In this document: one piece after another, positions 25,015 through 37,580 of the stretch
How the letters are laid out: each line of letters starts with the position of its first letter
Position numbering within the stretch: the first letter of the stretch is position 1
Assembly (NCBI GenBank): GCA_950295325.1
Contig: OX485808.1
Coordinates: 10,048,501 to 10,112,500, forward strand
Length of the DNA: 64,000 nt
DNA from: Polytrichum commune
Taxonomy: Eukaryota; Streptophyta; Polytrichopsida; Polytrichales; Polytrichaceae
Direction of reading: 5' to 3'
The notes under the pieces: generated by a model
The model's database searches: none
Told to the model about the DNA's origin: nothing
Seen by the model: only the letters and a program-made list of their open reading frames with translations
Made by a program: the position numbers and the translations under genes

Positions 25015-27941
25015 TTTATATAGATGGACAAATGCCACTTCATAATTGAAAATTAGTGGTAAGTGTGTACATAGATCATTCAAAGAGAGGATTAGTGAAA
25101 ATTTAGTGACAGTTACTCAAAAGACAAGTTTGGCCGACTATAGTCAATAGGAGAATAGAACTGTAACTAACGGACTATAGGCAAGTAAGGTAGTTAGTAA
25201 CCGAACCATCCCCCTCAAAAGATATATTCGGGAGAGGAAGTGGATATAGGCAGTCATAGTGGACTCCAGTGTAGAGCGAGAGAGCAAGTAATCCTCTCGA
25301 GAAGAGAGTGGTATTTTTTGTGAGCAATATTTTTCCAGAGTATTAACAAGTCTCTAAGGGACTTTAAGTCTCATCCATTTTGAAGTATTCATTGTGTGAT
25401 TGGCTTGAGCGGGGAGGGATGTTTTACTCCTATCTTTACTATTAAAGTAAAACATATGTTTGAATGAAATCTTACCAGTTCGACTCTTGTGTGTGTGTAT
25501 GATTCTGATTCCTGACTCTTGTGGAAGGGAAGGGAATAAGTTTTGGTGATGATGAATTATTCAAAAACCTCAGATAAGTTGAGTGAGAAGAGGCTTACCC
25601 GTAATGTGTACAGTCCACCCTCTATAAATGTTAAACCTATAAGTGTTAACCCTCTCTAAATGTTAATTTTCTTCTACTCCCCATATATTGCATAACTAAA
25701 AAAACTCAGAGTGTCATTCTTGAATCCTGTGAAAGGGTGAGAGAGGTTTCTATCACGAGTAAGTGAACAGTGAAATTGGGGATAATATAGGGCCCTTAGA
25801 GCATCCCCACTAGCCCGGGCACCGCCCCGGGCATAATGGCCTCGGTGGCAGCCCCGGCACAGTGTGAGATGCCCGGCACATCCCCTCAGGCCCACTAGCC
25901 CCGGTACATACCGGCTTGCAGACCCGCTCCGAGGCCGACCCCCGCCCGGGATAAGCAGGCCCCGAAGCCCTGCCCGTGATTAGATGCCCTGCCCGATGCC
26001 TTGCCCGAGAATATATTTTCTGCCCGGTTTCACTGCACGAATTTTATTGCCCCGCCCGGGAATGAAATAGGATGGAAACACTAAACTTCAGAGGACTCCG
26101 AGTGGTTGATCTTTATTCTTTGAGTGTTCTGATGAGTAAGTAGGTACAAGAGTCGATATTTAGGCTACAAATCCTTGATCCCTGGGAAAACGTTGAAAAC
26201 AGTTTAACATTAAAGGTATGGTTAACTTCGAGAAGAACGTTTCTAGACAGAGAGTAATTTTTGGGTGGTGAGATTAACTTTGTATGACGACAGGAGCCAG
26301 TACTGAATGAGAAGTTCGCGACTCATTTCTTTTTGGGAGAAAGGGGAATTGGAGAACGATTGTCTTGTTCAATTCATAACAATGTTATTCGAGTTCAATA
26401 GACTTCTATACTCAACTCATCAAGACCAAATAAGGGATGTGATTCCCTGAGTACGAAGATCTCGGGTGAGATTAATTACATCCTTGTGTTGGAACTGATC
26501 TTTAAACAAACCAGAGGGAGAGAGACACTAGCTTTGAGTTTGCTAAACCGTGGCAATGGCAAGTGGCCTTGTTAACGTAAGTAGCTTCAAGACGCGGATT
26601 GTCAGTCTCTGAAACCTGTGTATGTCATTTCGGTAAATAATAATGAACTTATTATAGAAAGTGGAGCAAGAGCTTAATTTGTATCTAAATTGTCTGGTGT
26701 TGATACTACTATTCACTTTAATTTGCCTCAGTGGGGACAAAATGTGTCACATAGTGAACTATCCTATATGGAATCAAGACATGGGCGTAATTTAAATAAG
26801 AGTGTGCAAGCCGGAGCCCTTTTGTGGTGTATATCATCTGATGGTGTTTAGCTACTGGCAAGGTTGGACAATTGACGTCATTCACCAAAAGTAAGGGCAA
26901 CATTGGTAGTACATGTAACCATAATGGATTGTAAGTAAGTAAAGCGTATTGTTGTCATCAAATAAGGATGTGATAGTAACATGATGAAAGAAGGGAACCC
27001 AATAGAGACACCTATCCATTAGATGGGCACGGTAGTGGCAATGCTACCGGGTAATGGGACAAAACCAGTAGTATGGTATGGCAATCAAACATTATATTTC
27101 TAAAATCTAAACAATGTTTATGACCAAAACTCTAACCACGTGGTCATGACCCAAGTGTGCACTAGATTCAATGGTCGACTTGCAAAGTAGATCAATTTGT
27201 GACATCCAACTTGGATTTATTGTAGGGCACATCCACCGTCTATGTTTGTGAGTGGAGTTGTTGGTAGTCCCTTAGGAGTTAAGTTGGAGTTAAGTGTTCA
27301 AGGGGTTTTTCTTATGCGCCCGAAATCAAGTATGTGCATATATTGGAATCCCCCTAGAATCACAATAAATAAGTCCTCAATTAGTTCAACTCTTAATTGA
27401 AGTTTGATGATGAGTCTTGGTGAGGATTGTGAGTGCCTCCACTGCAAGGCCTCCACCTACAACATGGTCCACCGAGGATGAAAAGGGAACAATCATCCCA
27501 ATGCTTAACAATGTTATGTGTGGCCAAGTCCTTCACAAAGAAATCAATCAATCAAATCAACTAAATCCATTTGGGACTCGGTTTTTCTTTTGAAGTACTA
27601 CAAGGAAATGTGCTATAGAAAAACAAGACAAATGTCATGGTTCTATATCTTCAACATTTTTTGAAAATGTGAAGAACTTCCTCCTTAATTAATTCATAGG
27701 TTGACTCATAAGCTTTGGAATCGAGACATGGGAAAACTCATTCCATGAAAGACAAAATAAAATAAATATTCTAAAGAAAGAAAACATGTAGACATTAACA
27801 CAATGTACACTCCGACAAAACATGTTTGGGAGAGAAGCTAGAACATGACCATGAACATGCTCTCATTTTTCCAAAAATCATAATTTTCTCGCACATTTTT
27901 GGGATTACTTTGAGAGACATTTAGACTTCTATAAACCACAA
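25015..27941. other. Repeat region with possible LTR and GC-rich segment
   Basis: About 25080-25530 has the texture of a long terminal repeat (purine-rich GAGCGAGAGAGCAAGTAATC, then a T-rich 3' part), but I found no partner LTR or reverse transcriptase. About 25800-26060 is a sharp GC-rich segment built from GCCCGG-type words. From 26100 to 27940 only short frames occur. Confidence 0.35.
25795..26060. repeat. GC-rich GCCCGG-word segment
   Basis: This segment begins AGGGCCCTTAGAGCATCCCC, a phrase reminiscent of the ends of some plant miniature elements. It then carries many near-copies of GCCCGGG / CCCCGGC / TGCCCG. Its base composition is sharply different from its AT-rich flanks. I could not find a matching inverted end, so the element type is unknown. 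Confidence 0.45.
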
Positions 27942-28187
27942 AGAGAGGGAATTATTGCATATGACCGTAGCTCTCATTCATCCAACATAAGAACCCAAAC
28001 CCCAATAGGTTTGTGGCCAATTCATGTTAAATGACTTGGACTGCGTTATTTTGGGGTTTTTGAAGCTAATCGTGGTCTCAAATCAACTCAAAGAAGTAAC
28101 ATACATGCTACATGTTATTTCATGGCTTTCATGTAATAACAAGTGGGATGAATGAGAGGTACACTTGTATGCGATATTTCCCTCTCT
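27942..28187. mobile_element. Inverted-repeat element family M, copy 1
   Basis: Terminal inverted repeats of about 45 bp: left GAGAGGGAATTATTGCATAT then CTCTCATTCATCC; right, read in reverse complement, GAGAGGGAAATATCGCATAC then CTCTCATTCATCC. There is no coding capacity. The internal CATGTTAAATGACTTGGACT region also occurs in the other copies. Size and structure fit a MITE; superfamily not determined. Confidence 0.7.
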
Positions 28188-30291
28188 CATGTAACCACAC
28201 TTTAGATTTATTTAAAACATGTACTCCACATACATTTTGTGGATTATGTATTTCTTCAAAGACACTTTCATAACACAAATTCAAACCTAAGGTAGAAAGT
28301 GCTTAAGCCAACACCTTACAATCTTGCACTGCAAATACATACTTAGTCTAAGAATGTCCACCATCTTAATACCATACTCCCCTCAAGGTTTGGAAAATCT
28401 ACTGACAAAACTTTGAACCCCTATGACTTTGTTTATGGAATCCATAATAGACATTCTTTGATGCATTGGATTCCCCTTTCAACTGCTAAGAAGAAACGCT
28501 TATTTTCACGAATCCAATAATAATAGTAGTTATACTCAACACTTAAAGTGGCAATTTTCGCACCCTTTACCTTATGTCTTTCAATTTTGGACGATGCCAT
28601 TGAGGCAACCACTTATGTGGTAGGCTTACTTACCCGTAAAGTGACACACCCATGACAATAAGAATGGTCAAAAGGTCATTTTGTGTACAAGAAAGTAACA
28701 CGTTGGTACCCAATACCAACTTTGAAAGAGTGGTTGGATGAAGACAGGTCTCCCCACATTGGTGACCTATATTGTAGAGGGTGCTCTATTTCATCTTTAT
28801 TAGAGCTAGAACATAGATTCCACATGAGACTCATTTAGGTCCCAGCCAATCTGAGCATGACACATAAAATCACGCATGGAATTTTAAAAAAAATTTAAGG
28901 AAGAAAAACCGTTTTTGTTGGGATACAGAGCTATCCATAATAACTAATTTCAATCGTTACTTGTAAAAAAACTACTTGAAATAGGTAACTCAAGTTGAGT
29001 ATAATTTAGGGTCCATATCAATGTTGGTCAATGTATTGGTGGGTGCATTGGTATGAATAATTAGCATGTCCATAATGGTATCAAAAGACCTGCCCATGGG
29101 TATCAAAATTAGAATACGAGTTAAATATTGATATTTGGTGGGAATCTCAAGGTGAAAGAGTCTTTGTATACTTGGGTTATCATACCCAATTTAAACAATA
29201 TGTTATGTAAGCTTGAACAATATTGAATTATTAAGAAGAAAAAACAAAGAAAACATCAAATATCTATAGCCTACTATTATCCGAAGTATAAGTATATAAA
29301 TAAATAACCAGTGTCGGGCAATCTGACATGAATTTGAGCATGTTGGCCCTACCTTGCTCAAGAGTCCTCTTGTTGTAGGGTGGGGTTTATTGCCTACCTT
29401 GCAGCGGGTGGGCTCTTGGCTCCCTACCTACCTAGCTAGTTTTTTTCTTCTGTCAAGTAGAGAGAAGATTTCACATCGGGAATCGAACCGCCAACCACTT
29501 CATTTGAAATTGGGTACCTCTCCACTATCACCAGTACTTTAGGGTCATCTCGGACCAATATCCAAAGCATACCTTACTTGGACCTTACTTTCGGATTCAA
29601 GGATGGGCCCCAACTTTGATGATTGGTGTCTCAAACTAAGAAGACCAAAGATTTGGTTGGGAACTCAAGCCAGATTAACACCACTTCAAGTTCTTCATAT
29701 CTTGGACCCAAACCCTACTGCAAACTCCTTGGGTCCATAAACTTTGATCTTGACCAATAAGATCGCTCGATTTGGGATCTAGGACATGCCCTCCCTCTTA
29801 TTAAGTGTTGTGAACATTCATCCTTTGCACTCATCAAATATGTTCCAAAAAGAAAAGAAACGAAAATCCAGTGTTGGGCAATCCGACATGAATTTCAGCC
29901 TGTGCGTTAAAAACATTGGAAAGCAACTCTGACAAGAAAGTGTCAATCAAGGCACCTGATGTTAAATTCTAAATGTTGAACCCTTGTTTTGTGTGATCAG
30001 ATACCATTTTGCAGCCACTTTGGTGTGAAATTTCATCTGTAAAACATATCAAAACAATTGTGGTTTGTCTTTCTCTGATCAGACACATCCATACTTAGAA
30101 AAAAAAAAAACTCAACATTTTTAGAAAATTCCAAGTCAACATTGAATTTTATGGCAAAGAACACATACACAAGTGAATTCCATGGTAGAAGATATTGAAA
30201 ATACAAGGAAATCTGGTTGAGAAAGGTGTTATCTAGCATATTGGGAGCTTTGTTCTTTTGCCGCCATTGATAAGCTTTGAAATACATCATA
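28188..30291. other. Dispersed repeats, no gene
   Basis: Contains part of a repeat shared with the intron of the membrane-protein gene (29020-29185 with 50945-51115), a SINE-like block on the minus strand (29330-29545), a short repeat (CAGTGTCGGGCAATCTGACA near 29310 and again near 29871), and a block shared with 33.3-33.6 kb. No gene is supported. Confidence 0.5.
29330..29545 (-). mobile_element. Possible tRNA-derived SINE
   Basis: Read on the minus strand, TGGTGATAGTGG resembles a Pol III A box. About 40 bp later GGTTCGATTCC matches a B box exactly, within GGCGGTTCGATTCCCGATG. No tRNA cloverleaf can be built, so a true tRNA gene is unlikely. The 3' tail and target duplication are not clear. 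Confidence 0.4.
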
Positions 30292-30615
30292 CACTAGTAG
30301 AAAACTATGCCCCAAAAAATTGAAGTTGAAATCCTCTGTGGTTCTTTTGACCAACCTGATCTGCAGTCGTTAAATGACCGCATCTTTGTTTTTTAGCAAC
30401 TAAAAGTTTAGGATTTGGGGGTGTGTAATATACCGTTGAAAAGGTCTTGAAAATATCTTTCAACATCATACTACATGCCCCTAAAGTTTTAAAATTGTAG
30501 TCGTAAAAGGAAAAATAAATATTTGTAGTCGTTTAGCAATGGCATATCAAGCTTGTCAAAAGAACCACAGCTGAATTTCAATTTCGTTTTTTTGGGGCAT
30601 AGTTTTCTACTAGTG
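30292..30615. mobile_element. CACTA-type miniature transposon
   Basis: The 324-bp element starts CACTAGTAGAAAACTATGCC and ends with the exact reverse complement. The perfect terminal repeat is about 28 bp, and imperfect pairing continues for about 60 bp (the GTGGTTCTTTTGAC block recurs inverted). It is flanked on both sides by ATA, a 3-bp target duplication. CACTA ends plus a 3-bp duplication are the hallmarks of En/Spm (CACTA) elements. There is no coding capacity, so it is non-autonomous. Confidence 0.85.
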
Positions 30616-30697
30616 ATAGGGTGGTTTTGCACTAGGATGTAGGACCAAATTAACTCCAAACTAAGATGGATTCAATGTCAGGTTTCATCTAGCACCA

Positions 30698-30930
30698 GAA
30701 GGTATTATCATATAACGAGCGTACCTTTCATTCATCCCAACCTAAAAGCCCAAAATAATATGCAACCCGAAGGTCACTTTTCAGTTGATTGACACCGAAA
30801 TTAGATTTAAACACCCTAAATTATGTTATTCGAAGTCATTTGAGATGAATCGCCAACAACCCTACAGGGGGTCAAGCTCTTATGTTGGATGGATGAGAGT
30901 TGTGCTCGTATACAATAAGTTACCTTTCTT
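30698..30930. mobile_element. Inverted-repeat element family M, copy 2
   Basis: The left end has AGAAGGTATTATCATATAAC, GAGCGTACC and TTTCATTCATCC. The right end in reverse complement has AGAAAGGTAACTTATTGTAT, ACGAGC and CTCTCATCCATCC. Read in reverse it aligns with copy 1 (CATCTCAAATGACTTCGAAT here, CATGTTAAATGACTTGGACT there). It lies between the CACTA element and the tandem array. Confidence 0.65.
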
Positions 30931-30963
30931 CATACAATTGTCCGGTTATAAGGGTGATTAGAA

Positions 30964-31945
30964 GTTACCAACTTGAATGAGTTTGCAAGTATTCCAAATA
31001 AGATACACACAACATTGAATTCAAAACCAACTCTATGTACCAAAATCACACCTTTGAGTCTTGGAGGCTTCAAATGTAGGACTTTGGTCCATAATGTTAG
31101 TTGTAGGCATTGTTTTAGTGGTATTAGGAAGCTAAATTACGGGATCACATCAACCCGGGGAGGCGGGACATGATGGAATTGTTCACGCAAATGGTGGTTG
31201 GGCCATCTCGATCGCCGGAGTTGCTTGAAGGTCTTGTGCAAATGCTTGAAGGTCTCGCTTGAAAGCTACCAACTTGAATGAGTCCACATGTACTCCATAT
31301 AAGGTACGCATACCCACAACCGACACTAATATTAAAAACCAATTCTATTTTACCGCAATTTTACATTTGGAGGCTTCAAATGCACAACTTTTATGGGGCA
31401 TAATGTTGGTTTTAGGTCATGTTTTAGAAAAAGGCATGATGGGGATGAAAACGTTCACACAAATTGTGGATGAACCATCTCAATCACAAGGAACGCTTGT
31501 GGGTCTCACGAAAATGCTTGTAGACATGTGTTGTTTGAAAGTTACCAACTTGAATGGGTCTGTAGGTTCTCCACATATGGTACGCATACCCAAAGCCAAC
31601 AATGGACATAGGGCCAACCAAAATCATACATTTAGGGACTTCAAATGCACAATTTTGGTGTCAAAAAAATTATACGTGATCAAATATTTAGAGAGGGCGG
31701 GACACGGATGAAAATGTTCATGCAACTTTTGCGGTGGGGCCATCTCAATCACTGGGCACGCTTGTAGGTCTTGCTTGAAAGTTGCCAACTTGAGTGAATC
31801 CAAGTATACTCATCATAAAATACCCCTACCCAAAACCAACACTGGATCAAAAAAATCAACTCTATGTACCACAAGCATACATTTAGAGGCTTCAAATGTA
31901 CATTTTTGATGTATGAATGTTGGTTTAGACAATGTTTTAAGGTGT
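30964..31945. repeat. Degenerate tandem array, 240-300-bp unit
   Basis: Four units start at 30964, 31265, 31541 and 31781, each opening with GTTACCAACTTGAATGAGT or a variant. They share ordered blocks: CAACTCTATGTACCA, TTGGAGGCTTCAAATG, ATAATGTTGGTTTTAGG, GGCGGGACA, GTTCACGCAAATGGTGG and GCCATCTCGATCACCGG. A detached piece at 32258-32335 carries GAGGGCGGGACACGGATGAA and the following block. Unit lengths shrink along the array. Open frames here are by-products of the repeat. Confidence 0.8.
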
Positions 31946-33715
31946 TTGTGTGTGTCGTACGTATATTTTTCTCTATACACCCACTTCTTGTAAGACATGA
32001 AACTTGCAGTTAGTGCGAGATGATCATCGGAGCTCATACTCATTATCAGAGCGAAGATTCTTGTGCTCATTAAGTGGGCATATATTCATGGTTGGCATCA
32101 TATTTCTGAGTACGTACTCCAGTCTCTTTCCAACACATCTCATTTCAATTGGTGTTTGTTGTTAGATTCACATCTAACAACCCACATACCAACTCAATCA
32201 GATGTAGGTGTCCAAATTATTGCTATGTTCAATTTAGGCACGTCTATCATACCTTCGAGAGGGCGGGACACGGATGAAATCGTTCACGCGGGTGGTGGCT
32301 TGGCCATCTCGATCACCGGAAACACTTGTAGGCAAGGACGTCACACAAATACAACCCGCCAACATTTAGGGTTTGGCCGCAAGGGAAGCCCCAACACAAA
32401 TCTTGGCTCGGAAAGCGACTCCAAAGGGGCAAGGAGCTTCGACTTTTATATATATATAGAATTTGGTATGTGTGTATATATGTATGTGTATATGTATATG
32501 TACTTAGTAGATGTGATTGTTCCTTGTTTTAGGTTGTATTGTGTTAGGTTGTGGGAAAGAAAAGTACTACATAACAAAATTCAAACACCTCTTTGAATCC
32601 ATGTAAGGTTTGTAGAGTAAACCATTAAGGGCGTAAGGGCTCAATGTACAATATACATCTTCAATACATACGAGCTTCACTAAGTCTATAAATGGTCTAT
32701 TTTTAGAATGGGAAGCTTTTGAATTTATATCATGTAAATTTTGTATGTGGAGGAATATATTAAAATGTGATCGTCTTGGTCATAAGACAAAGTATATTTG
32801 TGTATCCAAAGGTTTTCAAGTTGTGTATTTCGATCTAAATCTTCAAGAACATAAAGGTATATGAACTTATTGGAAAAGGGGACTTGAAGAATCGATTAAT
32901 TTTAAATTGGGGAGTCATCCTCTTCGTCAATGTAGAACACCGCCTTAGATGTCAAGTTGGTCATGTGTGCATGCGCAATTACCTTCCACTATTAAGGATC
33001 TACATGTTACAAACCAATCTACTTTGGAGTCATTTTTCCCTACTCACTACATACAACTAATCAAATGTTGGTTCCTGTTTAAATGCAAATGGAAAAAAAA
33101 TGTTTCTCCTCTCCGTGCTTTACACATTCTAAAGAATTGATGACCACTAGAAGATTATAACTTCCTCTACTTATACTTGCCCATTTTCCTGAAAACACAT
33201 CTAAAAATTGGAGTCCACATCGAGCTAAGATTGAACAAAAATTTTACAATCTTGAACTTAGGTTTCTACTTTCTTAGTGCAATTTACCATGTCAAAGTCA
33301 TGTCTCCTACAAGACTTGTTAATTAGGGTGGGTTAGCATTAGGGTTTCGGGTCCAAGAAACTTGGGGATTATAACACCGTCGACGAGTGGTAATTACAGA
33401 CTGAAGATTGGTTTCTCAAAGTAAGTAGGAATCCCAATATATTTTTCTCAAGCGAGGACCATTGAGATTTGACAAAAAAACTGATGTTGCATTACCGCCA
33501 CTTCATTTTCTCATGTTCTGGACTCAAACCCTAGTGTAAACTCCTTGGGTCCAAATTTTTACTTCTCAACTAATAAGGTTGCTTGACTTTGGAGGTTCCT
33601 TTGGTGTTGGAACTTGGACCCAATTGTAAGAACCCCCACTCTGAGAGGATGGCTGAAAATGATAGTAACCAAAGCCACTTGCTTGATGCACTTGTTTTTA
33701 CCTACAATCACAGAA

Positions 33716-33735
33716 AGAAAAGAAAAGAAAAGAAA
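33716..33735. repeat. (AAAAG)n microsatellite
   Basis: About four near-perfect units of AAAAG/AGAAA. Short and of no evident function. Confidence 0.8.
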
Positions 33736-35825
33736 AAATAACACCCGTATTATATACCGGCATGAATGTGAGCCCGTTAACCCGATGCTGATCATGTTAC
33801 CCATGATGCCTACAATCACACATATAGGTTAAATGTGTGGACGGGAATGGGGGCCGCAAGTTTAACCTCACGGAGACATTGTGTAGAAATTTGGTCAACA
33901 GGAGATATGTACCATTGCCAAAGATGAACATGACACCAAGTCTACCCATTTACTGAGCCAATGCTTGCATTCCCGACCTGTCTCTTTAGGTGCAATACCA
34001 CAACATTGTGATAGGTAACCGAATTCCAAAAACAGGTTACCGAACATTAATTTTGTCGTTTTGTAATGGATAAAATGTCCACAAAACACCCCCAAGAAGC
34101 ATTAGTTTGGGACAAAATCTCCAAAATTTGATCGAGAATTTGTACTATCAGTCATATGTGGTTTCATCGCTCCATTGCTTGTTACCATTTTTGCTATCTT
34201 AAAATTTGATTGTGTGTTTGATTTTGACATGGGGTAAGATCCAACTAAACCCTTGCCTATTTAGAAGAAATTGGAAGAAAAACAAAATAAAATACAATTT
34301 ATAGAGAACGTGACCAACAACAATACAAGACTTAATGGTAGGTGTTACCAATGTCATGTAAGTTTGGGGGAGGTTGGGGTTGCTATTTCATGAGGATGTT
34401 CAAGTAGACCCCTTGGGTATAAGTTTCATAAGAGTCGATCACTAGTGGATTGGAGGGACATAGAGCCTTCACACTGTATGCACCAAAGGAGGTAAGAGAG
34501 GGGAAGAGACGCATGGTAAAGCAATCACTGTCAATTGTGGTGTCTAGTGGGCCCCACCATCATGCGCATGATCGTAACCTCTGACATGGCTAACTAGGTT
34601 TTGCCCAACCTCATCACATAGCTCAATTTGGATTTATATAAGTTTCAGGTTGATCTAACTCACTAGTGTAACTAATGACACACATGTATCTTAGAATGAC
34701 TACCTTCCGGTACATGCAACATATATAACCAAAACACAACCATATTTTGGTACATCAAGCATGTAACATTTAAACATCAATGCATTGATCTCAATCACAT
34801 ATGTATTTGTTCTTGCCAAAAAAATCACATGAGTTTGAAATTGGATCTTAAGATTTTCAAATTGTATCTAAGCGCCAAGAGTTGCATTCGGAACCCTACC
34901 AATGATTACGTTGGCATGATGTGCATCTGCCATCACATATACTTAAGTCTCAATGGCATTAGATTTACTCATCACCAAGTGACAAATCCATCTTTCCAAG
35001 TTCCATGTGCTTCTCTATATGAAACAACCATGTATACTTCGGTACATGGTTAACCACAAGGAATACCTTGTTGCTGTGAGGCGCTCTAGGCGATTATGGT
35101 GGTCACCAATATAGAGTGTGTCCAAGAACCTCATGTGTAGACATGACTGAGCTAGTCAACTCCAACATATTGTATGCTTAGGACACAATTTGCAATCTTC
35201 AGCTACAGAGGAATGCTCGGGGAGGAATGCAATTCTCTTGTAGAATCTGAATCTACACAAACAATGAAGATAATGTCACAGTTAAGCCTCCTACATCACC
35301 ATTTATAAATTATTACTGAATAAATTTAGTATTCAAAGCCCTTTATAAATTAGCATCAAGTGGCTTATTGACGAGGTTGTCATGTCGAGTTTATTACATC
35401 TCAACTACAATTATAAACACCATAGTCAACTGGAACCTAATCTAAGCCAATCACATTGTGGATCTAATCAGTTTTGTAATGTACCCTCGGTTGATTATGG
35501 CCTCATATGTTTAAGATGGGCGGTAATTGCAATCTGCCACTTACACATCCCAAATAAGATACCAATTCCATCCAATTAAGATTAGTATATACACCATCCC
35601 AACAACCCAAACAAATGTGTCAAATAAAATCCAAATATAGATGTCCAAATGCAGAGGTGGACCAAATTAGCCTTCGCCACCTTAAGCCGGTGTGGTAGCA
35701 CCCTCTCCCAATCTTCCCATGGTTGGGCACGCATTGCCTCATTCAATCTCATGTGTGACATGTGACATGTGTCACGTACTTGGATAGCCTTGTCCTAGAC
35801 AAAAGTCACAAGCTTTGTGACTCTT

Positions 35826-35841
35826 TATATATATATATATA
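35826..35841. repeat. (TA)n microsatellite
   Basis: Eight TA units in an AT-rich setting. Confidence 0.8.
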
Positions 35842-36049
35842 CGTACTACGCAAATCGGGAGATTGGGATGCATACAATACAAAGGAAAAGGCATGTATGT
35901 TGCACAAAATGCGGGAAACACCATTTGCATGAACACTCATGAGTTGCGGGCACATCCAAATTGCAAGCTTCTCCCTCCGTATATGATATGGTGGCAAGTT
36001 GGAATACTTGAGATCTCACGTGTCGTCGAAACTTAAACTTACTTGTGTG

Positions 36050-36070
36050 ATGGGATGGGATGGGATGGGA
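36050..36070. repeat. (GGGAT)n microsatellite
   Basis: Four tandem units of GGGAT in the plus strand. Not telomeric in sequence. Confidence 0.8.
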
Positions 36071-36458
36071 TATGTGGCGATGTTTCAAGTGGTGGGCACA
36101 CTTGTAAGGTAGCAAGCACAAACCCTTCTTAGTGGAGACCCATTCTCACGATGTACCTAACCTCTCCGGTTCTACAAAAAGTGTATTACACTAAACAATT
36201 ACATTTAGTGTGTATTTGGAAATATGCAATGCGATAAGTATTTACTATATAACTCTTATTTTTGTCAAGAAAAGTCAAGTTTGGACAGTATGGAACAACA
36301 TAAAAATTGTTGTGCCAAGAAATATTAATGATAAAAAGATACAATATTGTGTAATTCCAAAATAATAAGTGACACTAAACACAATGTTTAGTGTACAATG
36401 ATTATCCCAATAAGCACATGTTGTTGTTTAGGGTCTGCAAAGCCAATGTTGGTGTCAA

Positions 36459-36484
36459 AACAACAACAACAACAACAACAACAA
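36459..36484. repeat. (AAC)n microsatellite
   Basis: Perfect AAC run of about eight units. It makes a poly-Thr tract in an overlapping open frame, which is an artefact. Confidence 0.9.
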
Positions 36485-36539
36485 TAGTAAATAACCTCCA
36501 AACTGCATATAAATTCTGGGCTATTATGTTGGACAAATT

Positions 36540-36562
36540 AGAGGTACACTCATACACGATAA

Positions 36563-36596
<34 letters not shown>
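36540..36596. repeat. Family M end fragment fused to a CT microsatellite
   Basis: AGAGGTACACTCATACACGA leading into ATCTCCTCTCT matches the right end of element family M (AGAGGTACACTTGTATGCGA in copy 1). The terminal CTCTCT then runs directly into a perfect (CT)15 tract at 36567-36596. The microsatellite may have grown from the element's end. Confidence 0.6.
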
Positions 36597-36598
<2 letters not shown>

Positions 36599-37394
36599 AT
36601 TATTGTTCACTACGTTTTCATATCTTTCACCTTCCCAATGAATGAGTTTACATGAACACCACAAATCCCTAGCTTTAGAATTCGCCTCTCGATCCACCCC
36701 CTTCCCTCCTATTACCAACCCACCACCGTTTATAGGAAGCCAAATTATGCACTTCCAATGTACAAAAGGTTAAAACACAAACTCTCCCACATTCGTACAA
36801 AGATTCCTACCCCGGGAATCAATTACATCGGGAGCTCGATCAATCATGTTCCATGAGTGGTGTGACCTCCTCAACATGATGGGGCGGGGCGGGCATCGAA
36901 TCGGGATGATCGATCTCCTTCAACACCGTGGTTGTTCGAGTTCGAGCCAATCGTGTCATTATCCACTCATTTTTAACGAACTCACACTACTCGGTGCCCC
37001 TATGATTACCCCCACAAGCGGTAACTAAGTGCTCACCCCATGGGTTTTCCTCAACTACGGTTGAGACATCTATAACCAATGGAAAAGAAGAGAGTTTGCA
37101 TGTGTTAAGGAGGAGTAATAGCGGGGAACTACTTCTCTTGTGAATTGCTACAAATTGGTACAATTATTATTATCATTTTTCTTTTTCTTTCGTGGTTATG
37201 CAAAATTGTTACAAATTTCGAAGTGGTAAAGTTAGGGTAACAAGTAGTTGATATATAGGTTAACCCATAATTGCTCATCTAAACTCTCATGCTTGGCTAT
37301 GACAGTTTTCAAAACTCTGAAGAGGGCAATCAATCACAAGTTACCACCACATAAACCTTAACTCCTTCGCTTTACAATGCTGCAAATATTGTCA

Positions 37395-37580
37395 CTTACT
37401 AAGTGATTTTTCATCCATGGTAACACTTCATCACAAGTTGCTGAAAAGAGAAGCTAGGGTTTTGGCCAATCGATGAACTCATCCATCACCCATGACAAAG
37501 AAGTGTCATCCAATAAGTTACCATAGTGACATAAAATACCATATGACACAAAACGTCACAGTTTAGTGTAGTTAGCATGC
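37395..37580 (+). repeat. Dispersed repeat family B, copy 1
   Basis: Shares ordered blocks with 41720-41935: AAGTGATTTTTCATCCA, TTCATCACAAGTTG, GATGAACTCATCCATCA, GAAGTGTCATCCAA, AGTTACCATAGTG and AAAATACCATATGACAC. There is no coding content or inverted end. Confidence 0.7.

Larger units (their letters stand above)
31946..36458. other. Repeat-rich spacer, no gene
   Basis: Contains the detached array piece (32258-32335), a block related to 29571-29790 (33330-33610, CTCCTTGGGTCCA in both), an AAAAG microsatellite (33716-33735), a TA run (35826-35841) and a GGGAT run (36050-36070). No open frame resembles a known protein. Confidence 0.5.

Noticed and set aside
25080-25530. Candidate LTR retrotransposon
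   Set aside because: LTR-like texture only; no second LTR, primer-binding site or polymerase gene found, so not called as an element.
29450-29500. tRNA gene on the minus strand
   Set aside because: The B box is good but no acceptor, D or anticodon stems can be formed; a SINE is more likely.
30964-31945. CRISPR-like array
   Set aside because: Units are long, diverged and without spacers, and the DNA is eukaryotic.
36524-36718. Frame with Arg-Glu repeats
   Set aside because: Translation of the CT microsatellite.
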